Positions 35,919-45,084 of a DNA stretch of 64,000 nt are shown here, one piece after another. Position numbers and translations under genes: made by a program. The DNA is taken from positions 629,465-693,464 of the forward strand of contig JANPZW010000013.1 of assembly GCA_024707385.1 (NCBI GenBank), written 5' to 3'. Numbering within the stretch: position 1 is the stretch's first letter; every line of letters starts with the position of its first letter. Below the pieces are notes generated by a model that was given only the letters and a program-made list of their open reading frames with translations, was not told the origin of the DNA and did not search any database. The stretch is from Cellvibrionaceae bacterium (GTDB lineage Bacteria; Pseudomonadota; Gammaproteobacteria; Pseudomonadales; Cellvibrionaceae).

Positions 35919-37082
35919 CTAAAAGGACACGCCGAAGGACGTTGTGTTGTGGCAGGTATTGCACTCCAGCGGCCCGGTCGGTATGTGTCCGTCAAACTGC
36001 CCGCGTGCGATCTGGCCGTCGTGGCACGAGCGGCAAGTCCCCAGCACTAAATCGTGATCTACCACTGGTACCGGCGCAAAGGACTGCGTGTTGCTATGAC
36101 ACGCATCGCAAGAGGCATTGGGGAGGACATTAATGTGGTTCACCGGTTTATCGTTCGCGTGGCAACTTGCACAGGTGCCCACCACAAACTGATGGTCAAC
36201 TCGATCCACTCGCGTAAACGATTCGGTGTTATGGCATTGCTGGCAAACCGGCACAACCGGCATATGGGTCGGCGGGAACGACTTATCGGCGAACTGCCCC
36301 AGGTGACACGACGCGCAATTGGTGCTGACCAACTGGTGATCGACTTCTCGGACCGGCTCCCAGAAGCTGGTGAAGTGGCAACCACCACAATCCTGGCTCA
36401 GAACGGGCATATGGGTGTCCGGCTGACCCGGCGCGACTGCATTGTTGTGGCAGCTGACACAGGTGCCGCTCACCGCGTCGTGATTTACTTGCACCACCGG
36501 TACAAACTGGGTGGTGCTGTGACAGGCCTCACACTGGTTATTGGTGGCTATGTGATGGGCTGGCTGACCGAGCGCATTGAAATTGTTATGGCAGGACACA
36601 CACGCCCCACTCACCTCGTCATGGCTGAAGCGCACCGGTTGCCAGCTGATATCCGAGTGGCAATCCGAGCATTGATTGTGTACGAGGATATGGTCAGCCG
36701 GCTTACCGGGCGCGGTGATGTTGTTGTGGCAGTTCTCGCAGCGGCCAAAAACTTCATGGTGATCGACGATAGGAACCGGTTGCCAAGCTACAGTGCTGTG
36801 GCAGCTTTCGCAGCGCTCGCTGGAAATGATGTGGTTGACCGGCTTCGGCGTGGCATTGAAGCGGCCGTTGAGACTGTGGCAATCCACACACTCTTTCGGT
36901 GTGCCGGCAAACTGGCCGCTGACGTGGCAGCTCTCGCAGGGAACAAAATTGTGCCCGCCACTGAGTTCAAACCCTGTCCTGGAGTGATCGAACGTTTTCT
37001 CCTGAGCGAGGGAAACACCGGCATATCCCACCAGTATGGTTAGGCCGAGGACCCGTAAACACCACTGCACCGCTTTCATCAT
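35919..37082 (-). CDS. 15-haem c-type cytochrome
   Basis: 387 residues, signal peptide to about res 26 (LTILVGYAGVSLAQ). I count 15 CxxCH motifs (CESCH, CVDCH, CESCH, CENCH, CSDCH, CVSCH, CEACH, CVSCH, CGGCH, CASCH, CQQCH, CASCH, CDACH, CRSCH, CNTCH), spaced about 20-30 residues apart, with extra His (VDHHEVFGRCENCH; VNHDAVSGTCVSCH) able to act as distal ligands. The unit repeats in pairs. Periplasmic or embedded in the outer-membrane barrel encoded downstream. Starts 3 bases after the 21-haem gene. Confidence 0.95.
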   Translation of the reverse strand: MMKAVQWCLRVLGLTILVGYAGVSLAQEKTFDHSRTGFELSGGHNFVPCESCHVSGQFAGTPKECVDCHSLNGRFNATPKPVNHIISSERCESCHSTVAWQPVPIVDHHEVFGRCENCHNNITAPGKPADHILVHNQCSDCHSDISWQPVRFSHDEVSGACVSCHNNFNALGQPAHHIATNNQCEACHSTTQFVPVVQVNHDAVSGTCVSCHNNAVAPGQPDTHMPVLSQDCGGCHFTSFWEPVREVDHQLVSTNCASCHLGQFADKSFPPTHMPVVPVCQQCHNTESFTRVDRVDHQFVVGTCASCHANDKPVNHINVLPNASCDACHSNTQSFAPVPVVDHDLVLGTCRSCHDGQIARGQFDGHIPTGPLECNTCHNTTSFGVSF

Positions 37083-37085
37083 GGG

Positions 37086-38642
37086 TTAGTCCTGCAATAT
37101 CAACTGGAAGAACTTGTTCTGGCTGTGGCAGCGGCCACAGTTCTGCCCGAACCCGCCATTGTGGATATCCTGTCGCTGGTGACATGTACCACAGACGGCA
37201 GGGGTCTTGTGGGGATCCGTCCCCGGGGCATGACAGGCATCACAGGCCAGCCCCTGGTGGGACCCCAGAAGCGCGTAGCCGGTGAACTCCTCGTGATCGA
37301 ACTGCCAGAGATTCCAGGCATTGGGCGAATGGCAGGTGTGGCAATTTTCCCCCAGCGCGCCTTTGTGGTGGTCATCCTGTTTATGGCAGCTGACGCAGTT
37401 GGTGCCGGTGCCGGCAAATTGGTTGCCGATGTGGCAGCTCTGGCAGGGCACGGTACTGTGCAGGCCCACCAACGGGAAATTGGTGAAGTGGTGATCGAAG
37501 CGATTGATGATTTTCCAGCCGTCGGTGATGTGGCAGGTGGCGCACATCTGCATTTCAGGATTCTTGTGGATATCGTCCGCCGCGTGGCAGGAAGCGCAGT
37601 CGCGCGGCAGATCGTCCTGCAGTGCGCCGACGTGGCAATTGGTGCAGGCGAGGGTCCGGTGGTGTCCGGTGAGCGGAAAACCGGTCTCGCGCGCGTGATC
37701 GAATGTCGCCTGTTTCCAGCCGGCAGTGGTGTGGCAGGTCTCACACTCGGTGCCGTTGCGCCCCAGATGTATGTCGCTGTTGGCGTGGCAGCTGTGGCAG
37801 GCCATGGGCGTATTTTTCTCGACCACACCGTTGGTATGGCAGGCGCGGCAGGGCAGTTCCGCGTGCTGATGACGCAGGGGGAAATCCGTGCGGTTGTGAT
37901 TGAAAACCCGCTTGTTCCAGCCGTCCACCGAGTGGCAGGTTTCACACTGTTTGCCGTTTTTCCCGGCGTGCACGTCGGCCGCCTTGTGGCAACTCACGCA
38001 GGTAGTCTCTTCAAACTGATAGCGCTGGCCAGCGTGGCATCCGCTGCAGGCCACCTCGCTGTGCAACCCCTGAAGCTTGAATCCTGTCGTCGCATGATCG
38101 AACTCCTGGCGTTTTTGCCACCCTTGCGGCGTGTGGCAGCTACCGCATTCCGTGCCGAGCGCGCCCTTGTGAAAGTCGTCCTTCTGGTGGCAACTGGCGC
38201 ACTGGGGTTCGGCGTCGCGAAATTTCTTGCCCTCTTCATGGCAACTGGTACAGGCCAGGGGTGAGTGTTTGCCCTCGAGCGGAAAACGCGTCCACTCGTG
38301 ACTGAAGGCATCAATGGCGATGCCGACTATGTCGGCGTCGCGGCCGAGGTGATCGGTGTGGCAGGTGTTGCAATGTTTGACGCTGGCCAGAGGCGACTGG
38401 CCGTGAAAGCCGGTTTTACTCTCGCGGTCACTGCGGATCTCGTCGTGACAGTCCAAGCACAAAGTGGACATGGCGGATTTGTCGAAAGACGAGTGGCAGC
38501 TTTCGCACTGGGCCTCAAACTTGGCGTGGCCGGCGATGACATCACCGGGCATCAACGCGCGCTGCTTGATGGACATTTCCTGCGCCCAGGCACCCGCACT
38601 GAGGAAGATGCTTAGCAATACCAACCAACGGGAAAATTTCAT
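37086..38642 (-). CDS. 21-haem c-type cytochrome
   Basis: 518 residues from ATG 38642 (GGA about 8 bases upstream; the frame extends 9 codons further). Signal peptide LVLLSIFLSAGAWAQ. I count 21 CxxCH motifs, from CESCH near the mature N-terminus to CGRCH near the C-terminus. A repeated unit of about 60 residues shows C..CH...GW....FDH....F.L.G.H....C..CH. Large multihaem proteins of this kind carry electrons over long distances. First gene of the three-gene operon. Confidence 0.95.
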   Translation of the reverse strand: MKFSRWLVLLSIFLSAGAWAQEMSIKQRALMPGDVIAGHAKFEAQCESCHSSFDKSAMSTLCLDCHDEIRSDRESKTGFHGQSPLASVKHCNTCHTDHLGRDADIVGIAIDAFSHEWTRFPLEGKHSPLACTSCHEEGKKFRDAEPQCASCHQKDDFHKGALGTECGSCHTPQGWQKRQEFDHATTGFKLQGLHSEVACSGCHAGQRYQFEETTCVSCHKAADVHAGKNGKQCETCHSVDGWNKRVFNHNRTDFPLRHQHAELPCRACHTNGVVEKNTPMACHSCHANSDIHLGRNGTECETCHTTAGWKQATFDHARETGFPLTGHHRTLACTNCHVGALQDDLPRDCASCHAADDIHKNPEMQMCATCHITDGWKIINRFDHHFTNFPLVGLHSTVPCQSCHIGNQFAGTGTNCVSCHKQDDHHKGALGENCHTCHSPNAWNLWQFDHEEFTGYALLGSHQGLACDACHAPGTDPHKTPAVCGTCHQRQDIHNGGFGQNCGRCHSQNKFFQLILQD

Positions 38643-39419
38643 CAGTTTATCCGTCATACATATGAACAACGATCACCACGGATCGCTGTAATGATCTTCA
38701 GGGTGAAACACCGGCAATGCCGATAAGGCTCCCTCTGGGTATTCAGGTCGCGCTGACCATTGCTCTTATTTTCAGCCGCTTGGCACATTTCCAGTGCAGC
38801 CATGCCTAAAATCTAACCATACGGACGTTTGGTGGCAACACCGCTAATGTGTTAAGTTTCGCGCCACCTTAGTATCACACAAACCATAAGAGGGAAGAAA
38901 ACAGCGGAGGAAAGGAGCTGCGAGACTTGCTGCCTTGTCCGCCGGGGGACCAACGGATCACCCGGTGCCACGTATGCGTTCTACGTTGAGAATAGACAAA
39001 TCATTTCAAACGGTGGGCGCCACTTCGTATTCTTACGGTATTTATTATACTTTTTAGCCCTGCTGCTTATACTTTTCAGACTGACTTGGTCGCTGAAGAT
39101 CGCCAAACACCGGGAATAAGGTCTGGAATTATAGGCGACATCAAATTTCCAAAGCGAGTAACGCATCGCACTACCTGAGCACTCCGGCGACCGTCTTGTG
39201 GTGACGGGCAAAACGAATTGATTACACTAGCGGCTTTCCGCGTCACCTCTGCCCGGACAATTCGCTGTCCGGGTCATGCGGTTGGTACTCGAACCAAGTC
39301 AAGGAGACCAAAGCCTCTATGGGTGCTGAACTCGGAGCGGGGCTTGCAGACTATAGCAACGATCATGTGGTGATCTGCGCCGCCCCTCTACGGCGCAAGC
39401 ATTCAAGTGGAGACAAAAT
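38643..39419. other. Long intergenic region
   Basis: 777 bases between the cytochrome operon (minus) and the ankyrin gene (plus). No convincing ORF on either strand. AT-rich core at 38990-39070 (TATTTATTATACTTTTTAGC). A hairpin CCCGGACA/TGTCCGGG lies at 39252-39273. It probably holds both promoters and perhaps a leader or small RNA upstream of 39420; I can assign none. Confidence 0.4.
39252..39273 (+). other. Stem-loop upstream of the ankyrin gene
   Basis: 8-base perfect stem CCCGGACA / TGTCCGGG, loop ATTCGC, no T run after it. It sits 147 bases before the TTG start and could be part of an untranslated leader. Confidence 0.35.
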
Positions 39420-41411
39420 TTGGCACCGCGTAAGCTCTGGATCCTTTTGACCGGCTCCTTCCTTTTTACTCTCAGCGCCACCGTCCCGATGGTCTGGGCA
39501 GACGATCTCGCCGCGGCGCGCAAGGCCGTCCGCCTGCAACAGTTTACCCAGGCGGCCGAGCTCTATCGGAGCAGTGCTGACGGCGGCAACAGCGAAGCGC
39601 AATACCAGCTTGGCAACCTCTATCTGCTCGGTCGCGGAGTCGCCAAGGATGAGGCGCAGGCGATCCGCTGGCTTGAACAGGCGGCAGCCCAGAATCATGC
39701 CGGTGCCCAATTCACTCTGTCCCAACTGCTGCAAAAATCCACTCCCGCGCGCGCCAGCGAATTGCTGCAAGCGGCGGCAAGTCTGGGATATGCCCCCGCT
39801 CTAAGCCAAACCGCGCGCGGTCGCGCGGAAGTCAAAGTGAATCAGGAAGCGCCGCTGGAAGCCCAGTGGTTTGGCGCCGCGCGCGCCGGTCAGACCGACT
39901 TGTTGAACCGCTTGTTGCAGCAGCACAACAACATCAATCTCACCGACAACGCCGGCCGCACAGCGCTTTTCTACGCGGTCACGGCTAGCAATGGCGCAGC
40001 GGTGGATTGGCTGCTGGGGAAAAAAATCGACGTCCGCCACAAGGACAATTTCGGCCTGACGGCAGTGCAAACGGCTGTGGAGCGCCGCCACCCGGACCTG
40101 GTACGCAAGCTGTTGCAAGCCGGCGCAGACAAAGACCAGGTTCTCGCCAACGGCGACAACCTGCTGCATTACGCCATACGCCTGCAGCAATACGATCTGG
40201 TTGGACCGCTGACCCAGGCAGGCGTGAACATCAATCACCGCAACAAAGAGGGTTGGACGCCCCTGGATCTGGCCGAGTATCAGGACGCGCCCCAGACCAC
40301 CGCCGCTTTGCAAAAGCTCGGCGCCAAGCACGGCGATACCTGGCGCGCGGGGCGCAAAGCGCAGGATGTGACGGTAGTGGCGCGGCAATTGGATGACGGC
40401 ACCCTTCCCGCTGTGGCCAAGGCGATCGTCAACAACAACCGCCCGCTGCTGGAGCAGCTGCTGCGCAGCGATCCCAAATCCGTGTCCACCGTACTGCAGG
40501 ACGGCTCGACCCTGCTCATTCTCGCCGTCAAACATCAAAAGCCCGACATGGTGGCGACGCTGCTCAAATACAAAGCGGACGTCAATCAGATCGCCTACCG
40601 CGGCCTGACCGCCCTGCACGTGGCGGTGCAGACCGACCAGGAGGCGATGGTGAAAACCCTGCTGGCAGCGGGCGCCAACGCCGGCATCGCCGATGACAGC
40701 GGGCGCGATGCGCTGATCACCGCCCTGGAGGAGGACCGCTACAGCATCGCGGACCAACTGCTGACCTATCTGATGGGCAACACCGCCAATACCGCCGCCA
40801 TCAAAGCGCAATTGACCGTGATCCGGGCGCCGGTGGACCGCTACATACTGCTGGCGACCCAACACCACGCCCAGCGGGTGCTCGACAAGCTGTTGCCCTT
40901 TGCCAGCTCCGCTGCCGCAGTGGATGAGCAACAGCGCAACGCCCTCTGGTTTGCCGCCTCGGAAGGCAACACGCAGCTGATTCCACGCTTGTTGCAGGCC
41001 GGCGTGCCCGCCCAGCAGGCGGACGGTGTGGGGCGGACACCCTTCCAGGTGGCGGTGGACAAAAGCTGTCTGGAATGTGCCCGCCTGCTTTTGCCCCACA
41101 GCGATATCAATCACCAAGCCACCAGCGGCAATACGGCGCTGATGTTCGCCGCCGCCAACAAAGATGCGCTGCTGACCGCCTGGCTGCTGCAGAACAAAGC
41201 CCAGGTAGATTTGCGCAATCAGCGCGGCGACACAGCGCTGATGATTGCGGTGTCCTCCAATTCGCCGGAAGTGGTGCGCCACCTGTTGAACGCCAACGCC
41301 AGCGTCACGCGGAAAAACCGTCTGGGTTTTTCCGCCCTCGACTTGTCAAAACAGGTGGGACCGCAGATGCATGATCTGGTGAAGAGCAAAGCGCTGCTGG
41401 GCGTGTTTTAA
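39420..41411 (+). CDS. Exported Sel1-like / ankyrin-repeat protein
   Basis: 663 residues, TTG start at 39420 preceded by TGGAGA at 7-12 bases. Signal peptide (LWILLTGSFLFTLSATVPMV ... WA|DD). Sel1/TPR-like repeats at res 45-110 (YRSSADGGNSEAQYQLGNLY), then a long array of ankyrin repeats (e.g. NLTDNAGRTALFYAVTASNG-type units; AYRGLTALHVAVQTDQEAMV; TSGNTALMFAAANKDALLTA). No catalytic domain, C-terminus SALDLSKQVGPQ. Likely a periplasmic protein-protein interaction scaffold. Confidence 0.88.
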   Translation: MAPRKLWILLTGSFLFTLSATVPMVWADDLAAARKAVRLQQFTQAAELYRSSADGGNSEAQYQLGNLYLLGRGVAKDEAQAIRWLEQAAAQNHAGAQFTLSQLLQKSTPARASELLQAAASLGYAPALSQTARGRAEVKVNQEAPLEAQWFGAARAGQTDLLNRLLQQHNNINLTDNAGRTALFYAVTASNGAAVDWLLGKKIDVRHKDNFGLTAVQTAVERRHPDLVRKLLQAGADKDQVLANGDNLLHYAIRLQQYDLVGPLTQAGVNINHRNKEGWTPLDLAEYQDAPQTTAALQKLGAKHGDTWRAGRKAQDVTVVARQLDDGTLPAVAKAIVNNNRPLLEQLLRSDPKSVSTVLQDGSTLLILAVKHQKPDMVATLLKYKADVNQIAYRGLTALHVAVQTDQEAMVKTLLAAGANAGIADDSGRDALITALEEDRYSIADQLLTYLMGNTANTAAIKAQLTVIRAPVDRYILLATQHHAQRVLDKLLPFASSAAAVDEQQRNALWFAASEGNTQLIPRLLQAGVPAQQADGVGRTPFQVAVDKSCLECARLLLPHSDINHQATSGNTALMFAAANKDALLTAWLLQNKAQVDLRNQRGDTALMIAVSSNSPEVVRHLLNANASVTRKNRLGFSALDLSKQVGPQMHDLVKSKALLGVF

Positions 41412-41414
41412 GGT

Positions 41415-42011
41415 CTACTGCAGTTCGAGGCGGTGACCCAGCTCGATCAGCTGCGCCAGATTGTGCAGCTCCGCCTTGCGCATCATGTTTTCTTTGTGTT
41501 TTTCCACCGTGCGGCGGGAGATGTGCAGACTCTCCGCAATCTCCTCTGCGCTGCGCCCCTGCATCAGGCAACTGAGCACTTCCAGTTCGCGACCGGTAAA
41601 ACCGCAATCGGCATCGTCGATCTGGCGGCAGATTTCGGCCGACACCGATCTTCTGCCGGCGCTTACCTGCCCGAGCATTGCGAGGATGGTCTCTGGACTG
41701 TCGCGTTTGTGCAGCACGCCAGCGGCGCTGCTGGCGACGATCTGGCGCAGCACGGCGACCGACGCCGTACCGGTGAGGAACACCACCGCCACCCCGGGCC
41801 AGCGCTCCTGCAATTGCGCCAGCGCCTGCCAGGCGTTTTGCTCCGGTATGTGGTAATCCAGCAGAATCACTTCCGGCGGCGCGCCGGCCCACGTCAGCAG
41901 CGCCTCGACCGAGGCAAACGTGCCGAGCACCTCGTGGCCGCCCCGGTGATTGAGCAGCAGGGACAGGGATTGGCGAAAGATATCGTGATCGTCCACTATG
42001 ACGAGGTTCAT
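41415..42011 (-). CDS. NarL/FixJ-family response regulator
   Basis: 198 residues from ATG 42011. Receiver domain with MNLVIVDDHD, phospho-acceptor Asp in ILLDYHIPEQ, and Lys in VLHKRDSPET. Then a LuxR-type HTH domain (FTGRELEVLSCLMQGRSAEE ... LHISRRTVEKHKENMMRKAE). Divergent from the histidine kinase at 42067, 55 bases away, so the pair very likely works together. It converges with the ankyrin gene with 3 bases between stops. Confidence 0.94.
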   Translation of the reverse strand: MNLVIVDDHDIFRQSLSLLLNHRGGHEVLGTFASVEALLTWAGAPPEVILLDYHIPEQNAWQALAQLQERWPGVAVVFLTGTASVAVLRQIVASSAAGVLHKRDSPETILAMLGQVSAGRRSVSAEICRQIDDADCGFTGRELEVLSCLMQGRSAEEIAESLHISRRTVEKHKENMMRKAELHNLAQLIELGHRLELQ

Positions 42012-42066
42012 CTCAGCTCCATTGCCGGATCCAACCGGCATACCTTAGGTTAGGGACCGTATCTTC

Positions 42067-43914
42067 TTGAAAAGATCGACCGTCATTCAAGTCGTATTTA
42101 TCTTTGCCCTGTCGCTCCTGGCCAGCCTGGCCCTGGCGCAACAGACCCAGCCCGGTTATTTCGCCGACCCGACCGGCCGCCACACGCTGGCAGAGCTACA
42201 GCAAAATCCGCAGTGGTTTGTCCCGCTTGCCGACAAACCCTGGCTGGGCCGGGTGCATACCCACTGGTATCGCCTCACTTTGGCGAATCCCTCCGCGCAG
42301 ACCATCGAGCCGGTGGTTTCCACCGGCGTCTCTAATCCGCCGCTGTTGCAGGCCTACTGGGTGCGCGAGCCGAATTCCGTGACCATGATCGCCCCCGGCG
42401 ATGGCGTCACCGCCTCACATTACGCGCGCCATACCAATGTGAGCCTCCCGCTGACGCTAGCGCCGGGCGAGAGCGGCACGCTGTTTATTCAATATCGCAG
42501 CTTGGCGAATTTCCCTCTCAAGCTGGTCGTCGTGGATCCGTCGACGTTTCTCGAACGCAGTTACGTCTTCACCCTGCTGAACGGCATCAGCCTCGGTTTG
42601 GGCTTGGTGTTGCTGCTGTTTTTTATTGTGCAGTTCTTTTTGCGCCCGAACGCGGCGATGGGGTTCTACTGCCTGTTCATCTTCTGCATTCTGCTGTTCA
42701 TGGTGCAGATCCTCGGTTACGGCTGGCGCGCTTTCTTCCCCGGGCAGACAGCAGTCCATCTGCACATCACCGCCCTGGCGGCGGCGTTTATCTATGTTTT
42801 TTATTTTCTCTTTATCGCCAAGATTTTCGCCTTCCGCCAACACAATCCACTGCTTTATCGCAGCCTGATCGGCTGCAGCCTCGCCATTGCCGTGCTGGCC
42901 TTGACGGGTCTGCTCTGGCCGACGGAGGTGGTATTGACGCTGCTGGTGGTGGTCGGATTGCCGCTCTCGGTGTGCGCGGCAGTGCAGGCGGTGCGGCGGC
43001 GCGAGCCCGGCGCGGCCCTGTTGCTGCTCGGCTCCTGCCTGCACTGCGGCCTCGCCTACCTGCTTCTGCTGGTGTGCCTGGGCATCGACTTCGGTTTCCG
43101 CGCCTTCGCCCTCACCACCGGCGGCCAGTTTCTCGACGTCTTCTGCCTGTCCGCCGCCATTTTGCTGCAACAGCGCCATGTGCGCCGCGTGCTGGAGCAG
43201 CAGATGGTCGAGCGCGAGCGGGATATGCAGGCCCTGGCGGCGAGTGAACAGGCGGCGGAAGAACTGCGCCATCAGTCCAAGGCCACCGTCCTTCAGTCCG
43301 CCACCGCCTCTCACGATCTGCTCCAGCTGCTGGCGGCCATGCGCCTGCAACTGGCGACCCAGGACGCCAAAGACCCCATTATTCATCAGCTGACCGACAC
43401 ACTCGGCCACGCCGACACCATGCTGCGCAACCGCCTCCAACTCAACCGCAGCACTTATCGGCAACTGCAGGAGACCCTCAGTGGCGCCTCGCTCTTGGAA
43501 GAGATCGCGGCAACTCACCACGCCGGCTTTGCGGCGAAAAACATGCAACTGCGGGTGAGAGGGGCAAGGGTCGAAGTGACCTGTCTGCGCCTGCTGGTAC
43601 GTCGCATTCTCGACAATCTCTTGCACAACGCCCTGCGCCACGCCGGTCGCGGACAGGTATTGCTGAGCGGGCGAGCGCACAACGGTGGTTATTTGATTCA
43701 GGTGTGGGATCAGGGGCCGGGGATATCTGAGGCGCGCCTGCGCCAGCTCAACCGCCCGTTTGCGGAATCCGCTGCGCCGGATGAGGGGTTTGGTCTGGGC
43801 ATTCATATCGTCCAGACCCTGTGCCGTGAAGCCGGCTATGTCTTCAACATTCGCAGCCAACCGGGGCGCGGCACCTGCTGCAGTTTGTGGCTGCCGGTCA
43901 GCGGCGCGCCATAG
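42067..43914 (+). CDS. Sensor histidine kinase with 7TMR-DISM sensor
   Basis: 615 residues, TTG start at 42067 with AGGGA about 9 bases upstream. Signal peptide (FALSLLASLALAQ), periplasmic 7TMR-DISM extracellular domain (about res 30-160; WYRLTLANPSAQTIEPVV), seven membrane helices (res 170-375), coiled coil, H-box with ATASHDLLQLLAAMR, N-box NLLHNALRHA, G1 WDQGPGIS and G2 GFGLGIHIV. Autophosphorylates and passes phosphate to the divergent regulator. Signal unknown; DISM domains often bind small or carbohydrate-like ligands. Confidence 0.93.
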   Translation: MKRSTVIQVVFIFALSLLASLALAQQTQPGYFADPTGRHTLAELQQNPQWFVPLADKPWLGRVHTHWYRLTLANPSAQTIEPVVSTGVSNPPLLQAYWVREPNSVTMIAPGDGVTASHYARHTNVSLPLTLAPGESGTLFIQYRSLANFPLKLVVVDPSTFLERSYVFTLLNGISLGLGLVLLLFFIVQFFLRPNAAMGFYCLFIFCILLFMVQILGYGWRAFFPGQTAVHLHITALAAAFIYVFYFLFIAKIFAFRQHNPLLYRSLIGCSLAIAVLALTGLLWPTEVVLTLLVVVGLPLSVCAAVQAVRRREPGAALLLLGSCLHCGLAYLLLLVCLGIDFGFRAFALTTGGQFLDVFCLSAAILLQQRHVRRVLEQQMVERERDMQALAASEQAAEELRHQSKATVLQSATASHDLLQLLAAMRLQLATQDAKDPIIHQLTDTLGHADTMLRNRLQLNRSTYRQLQETLSGASLLEEIAATHHAGFAAKNMQLRVRGARVEVTCLRLLVRRILDNLLHNALRHAGRGQVLLSGRAHNGGYLIQVWDQGPGISEARLRQLNRPFAESAAPDEGFGLGIHIVQTLCREAGYVFNIRSQPGRGTCCSLWLPVSGAP

Positions 43915-45084
43915 CCGCTTCGATCGCCATCAACGCCTTCTCCACCACCGCGCGCGGCGCGCCCAGATTCATGCGCATAAAACCGCTGCCCTGCTCGCCG
44001 AACACGCTGCCGGGACTCAAACCCAGGCCGCAGTCGCGGATAAAAAGTGGCGCAGCGCGGCGTCATCCAGCCCCAGCTCGCGGCAGTCGAGCCACAGCAG
44101 ATAAGTGCCCTCGGGGTTGGTGGCGCGGATCTGCGGCAGGCGTGTGGCAATAAAGTCCACTGCGGTTTGGCGGTTGCCGTCGAGATATGTCAGCAGCGCC
44201 TCCAGCCAGGCATCCCCACCGTTATAGGCCGCTTCGAACGCGACAATGCTGAAGGGGTTGTTGTTGCTGACGTGCAACAGGTCCATGACCTTGAGAATTT
44301 TCCGCCGCTTCGCCGGGTCCGGCACTATCAGGCTGGACAGGCCGAGGCCGGGGATATTGAAGGTCTTGCTCGGCGCCACCGCGGTCACGAGATTGGTGCG
44401 GATGAAATCGCCGAACTCCTCGGTGAAAGTGCCCAACATAGTGTGTTGATGACCGGGCAGCACTATGTCGGCGTGAATGTCGTCCGACAGCACAATCAGA
44501 TCATGGCGCTGGGCGATCTGCAGAATCTGCCGCAGTTCGTCGTTCCGCCACACCCGCCCCACCGGGTTGTGGGGTGTGCACAGCAGAAGGATTTTCGCCT
44601 CCGCCGCCTGCGCTTCCAGTTCGGCAAAGTTGATGGCGTAACCGCTGTCGGTCGCCACCAGCGGATTGAGCACTAGGCGCCGGCGGGTATGGGTGACGGT
44701 GGTGAAAAACGGGAAGTACACCGGCGGCTGCACGATCACCCCGTCGCCCTCCTCCGCCAGCGCCAGACAACAGGCGTGCAGCGACGGCACTACCCCCGGC
44801 ATCATCAGAATCCAGTCGCGCTCGATGGCCCAGTGGTGGCGCCGCTGAAACCAGTCGATCACCGACTGGTAGAGGCTTTCGGGGTAGAGGGTGTAGCCAA
44901 ACACCGGGTGCGCGGCGCGGCGCGCCAAAGCCTGGGTGACACATTCGGGCACGGCAAAATCCATATCCGCCACCCACATAGGAATGATGTCCGCGCGGCC
45001 AAAGTATTGCTGGCGGCCGTCGAATTTCTGCGAATCCGTGCCGGCGCGTTCGATGGGCTGATCAAAATCGCAATCGCCGCTCAT
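43898..45084 (-). CDS. ovoB: PLP-dependent beta-C-S lyase, OvoB-type (PatB/MalY family); apparent frameshift
   Basis: Corrected length 395 residues, ATG 45084 overlapping the ovoA stop (ATGA). Fold-type I aminotransferase: WVADMDFAVPECVTQALARR, GVVPSLHACCLALAEEGDGV, CTPHNPVGRVW, and the PLP lysine in APSKTFNIPGLGLSS. At five A (44042-44046) one more base joins LRHFF to IRDCGLGLSPGSVFGEQGSG and FMRMNLGAPRAVVEKALMAI, the normal PatB end with the substrate Arg. Family also includes cystathionine beta-lyases, but linkage to ovoA supports cleavage of the histidyl-cysteine sulfoxide. It ends 17 bases inside the 3' end of the kinase gene. Confidence 0.85.

Noticed and set aside
39180..39330. Cyclic-di-GMP or other riboswitch before the ankyrin gene
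   Set aside because: I looked for the GEMM core and its tetraloop receptor pattern; only a simple hairpin is present.
39801..41282. 493-codon open frame antisense to the ankyrin gene
   Set aside because: No family resemblance and it mirrors the GC-rich codon pattern of the ankyrin repeats; the plus-strand protein is clearly real.
42457..43860. 467-codon antisense frame over the histidine kinase
   Set aside because: Gln/His-rich composition is a shadow of the kinase codons, with no ribosome site.
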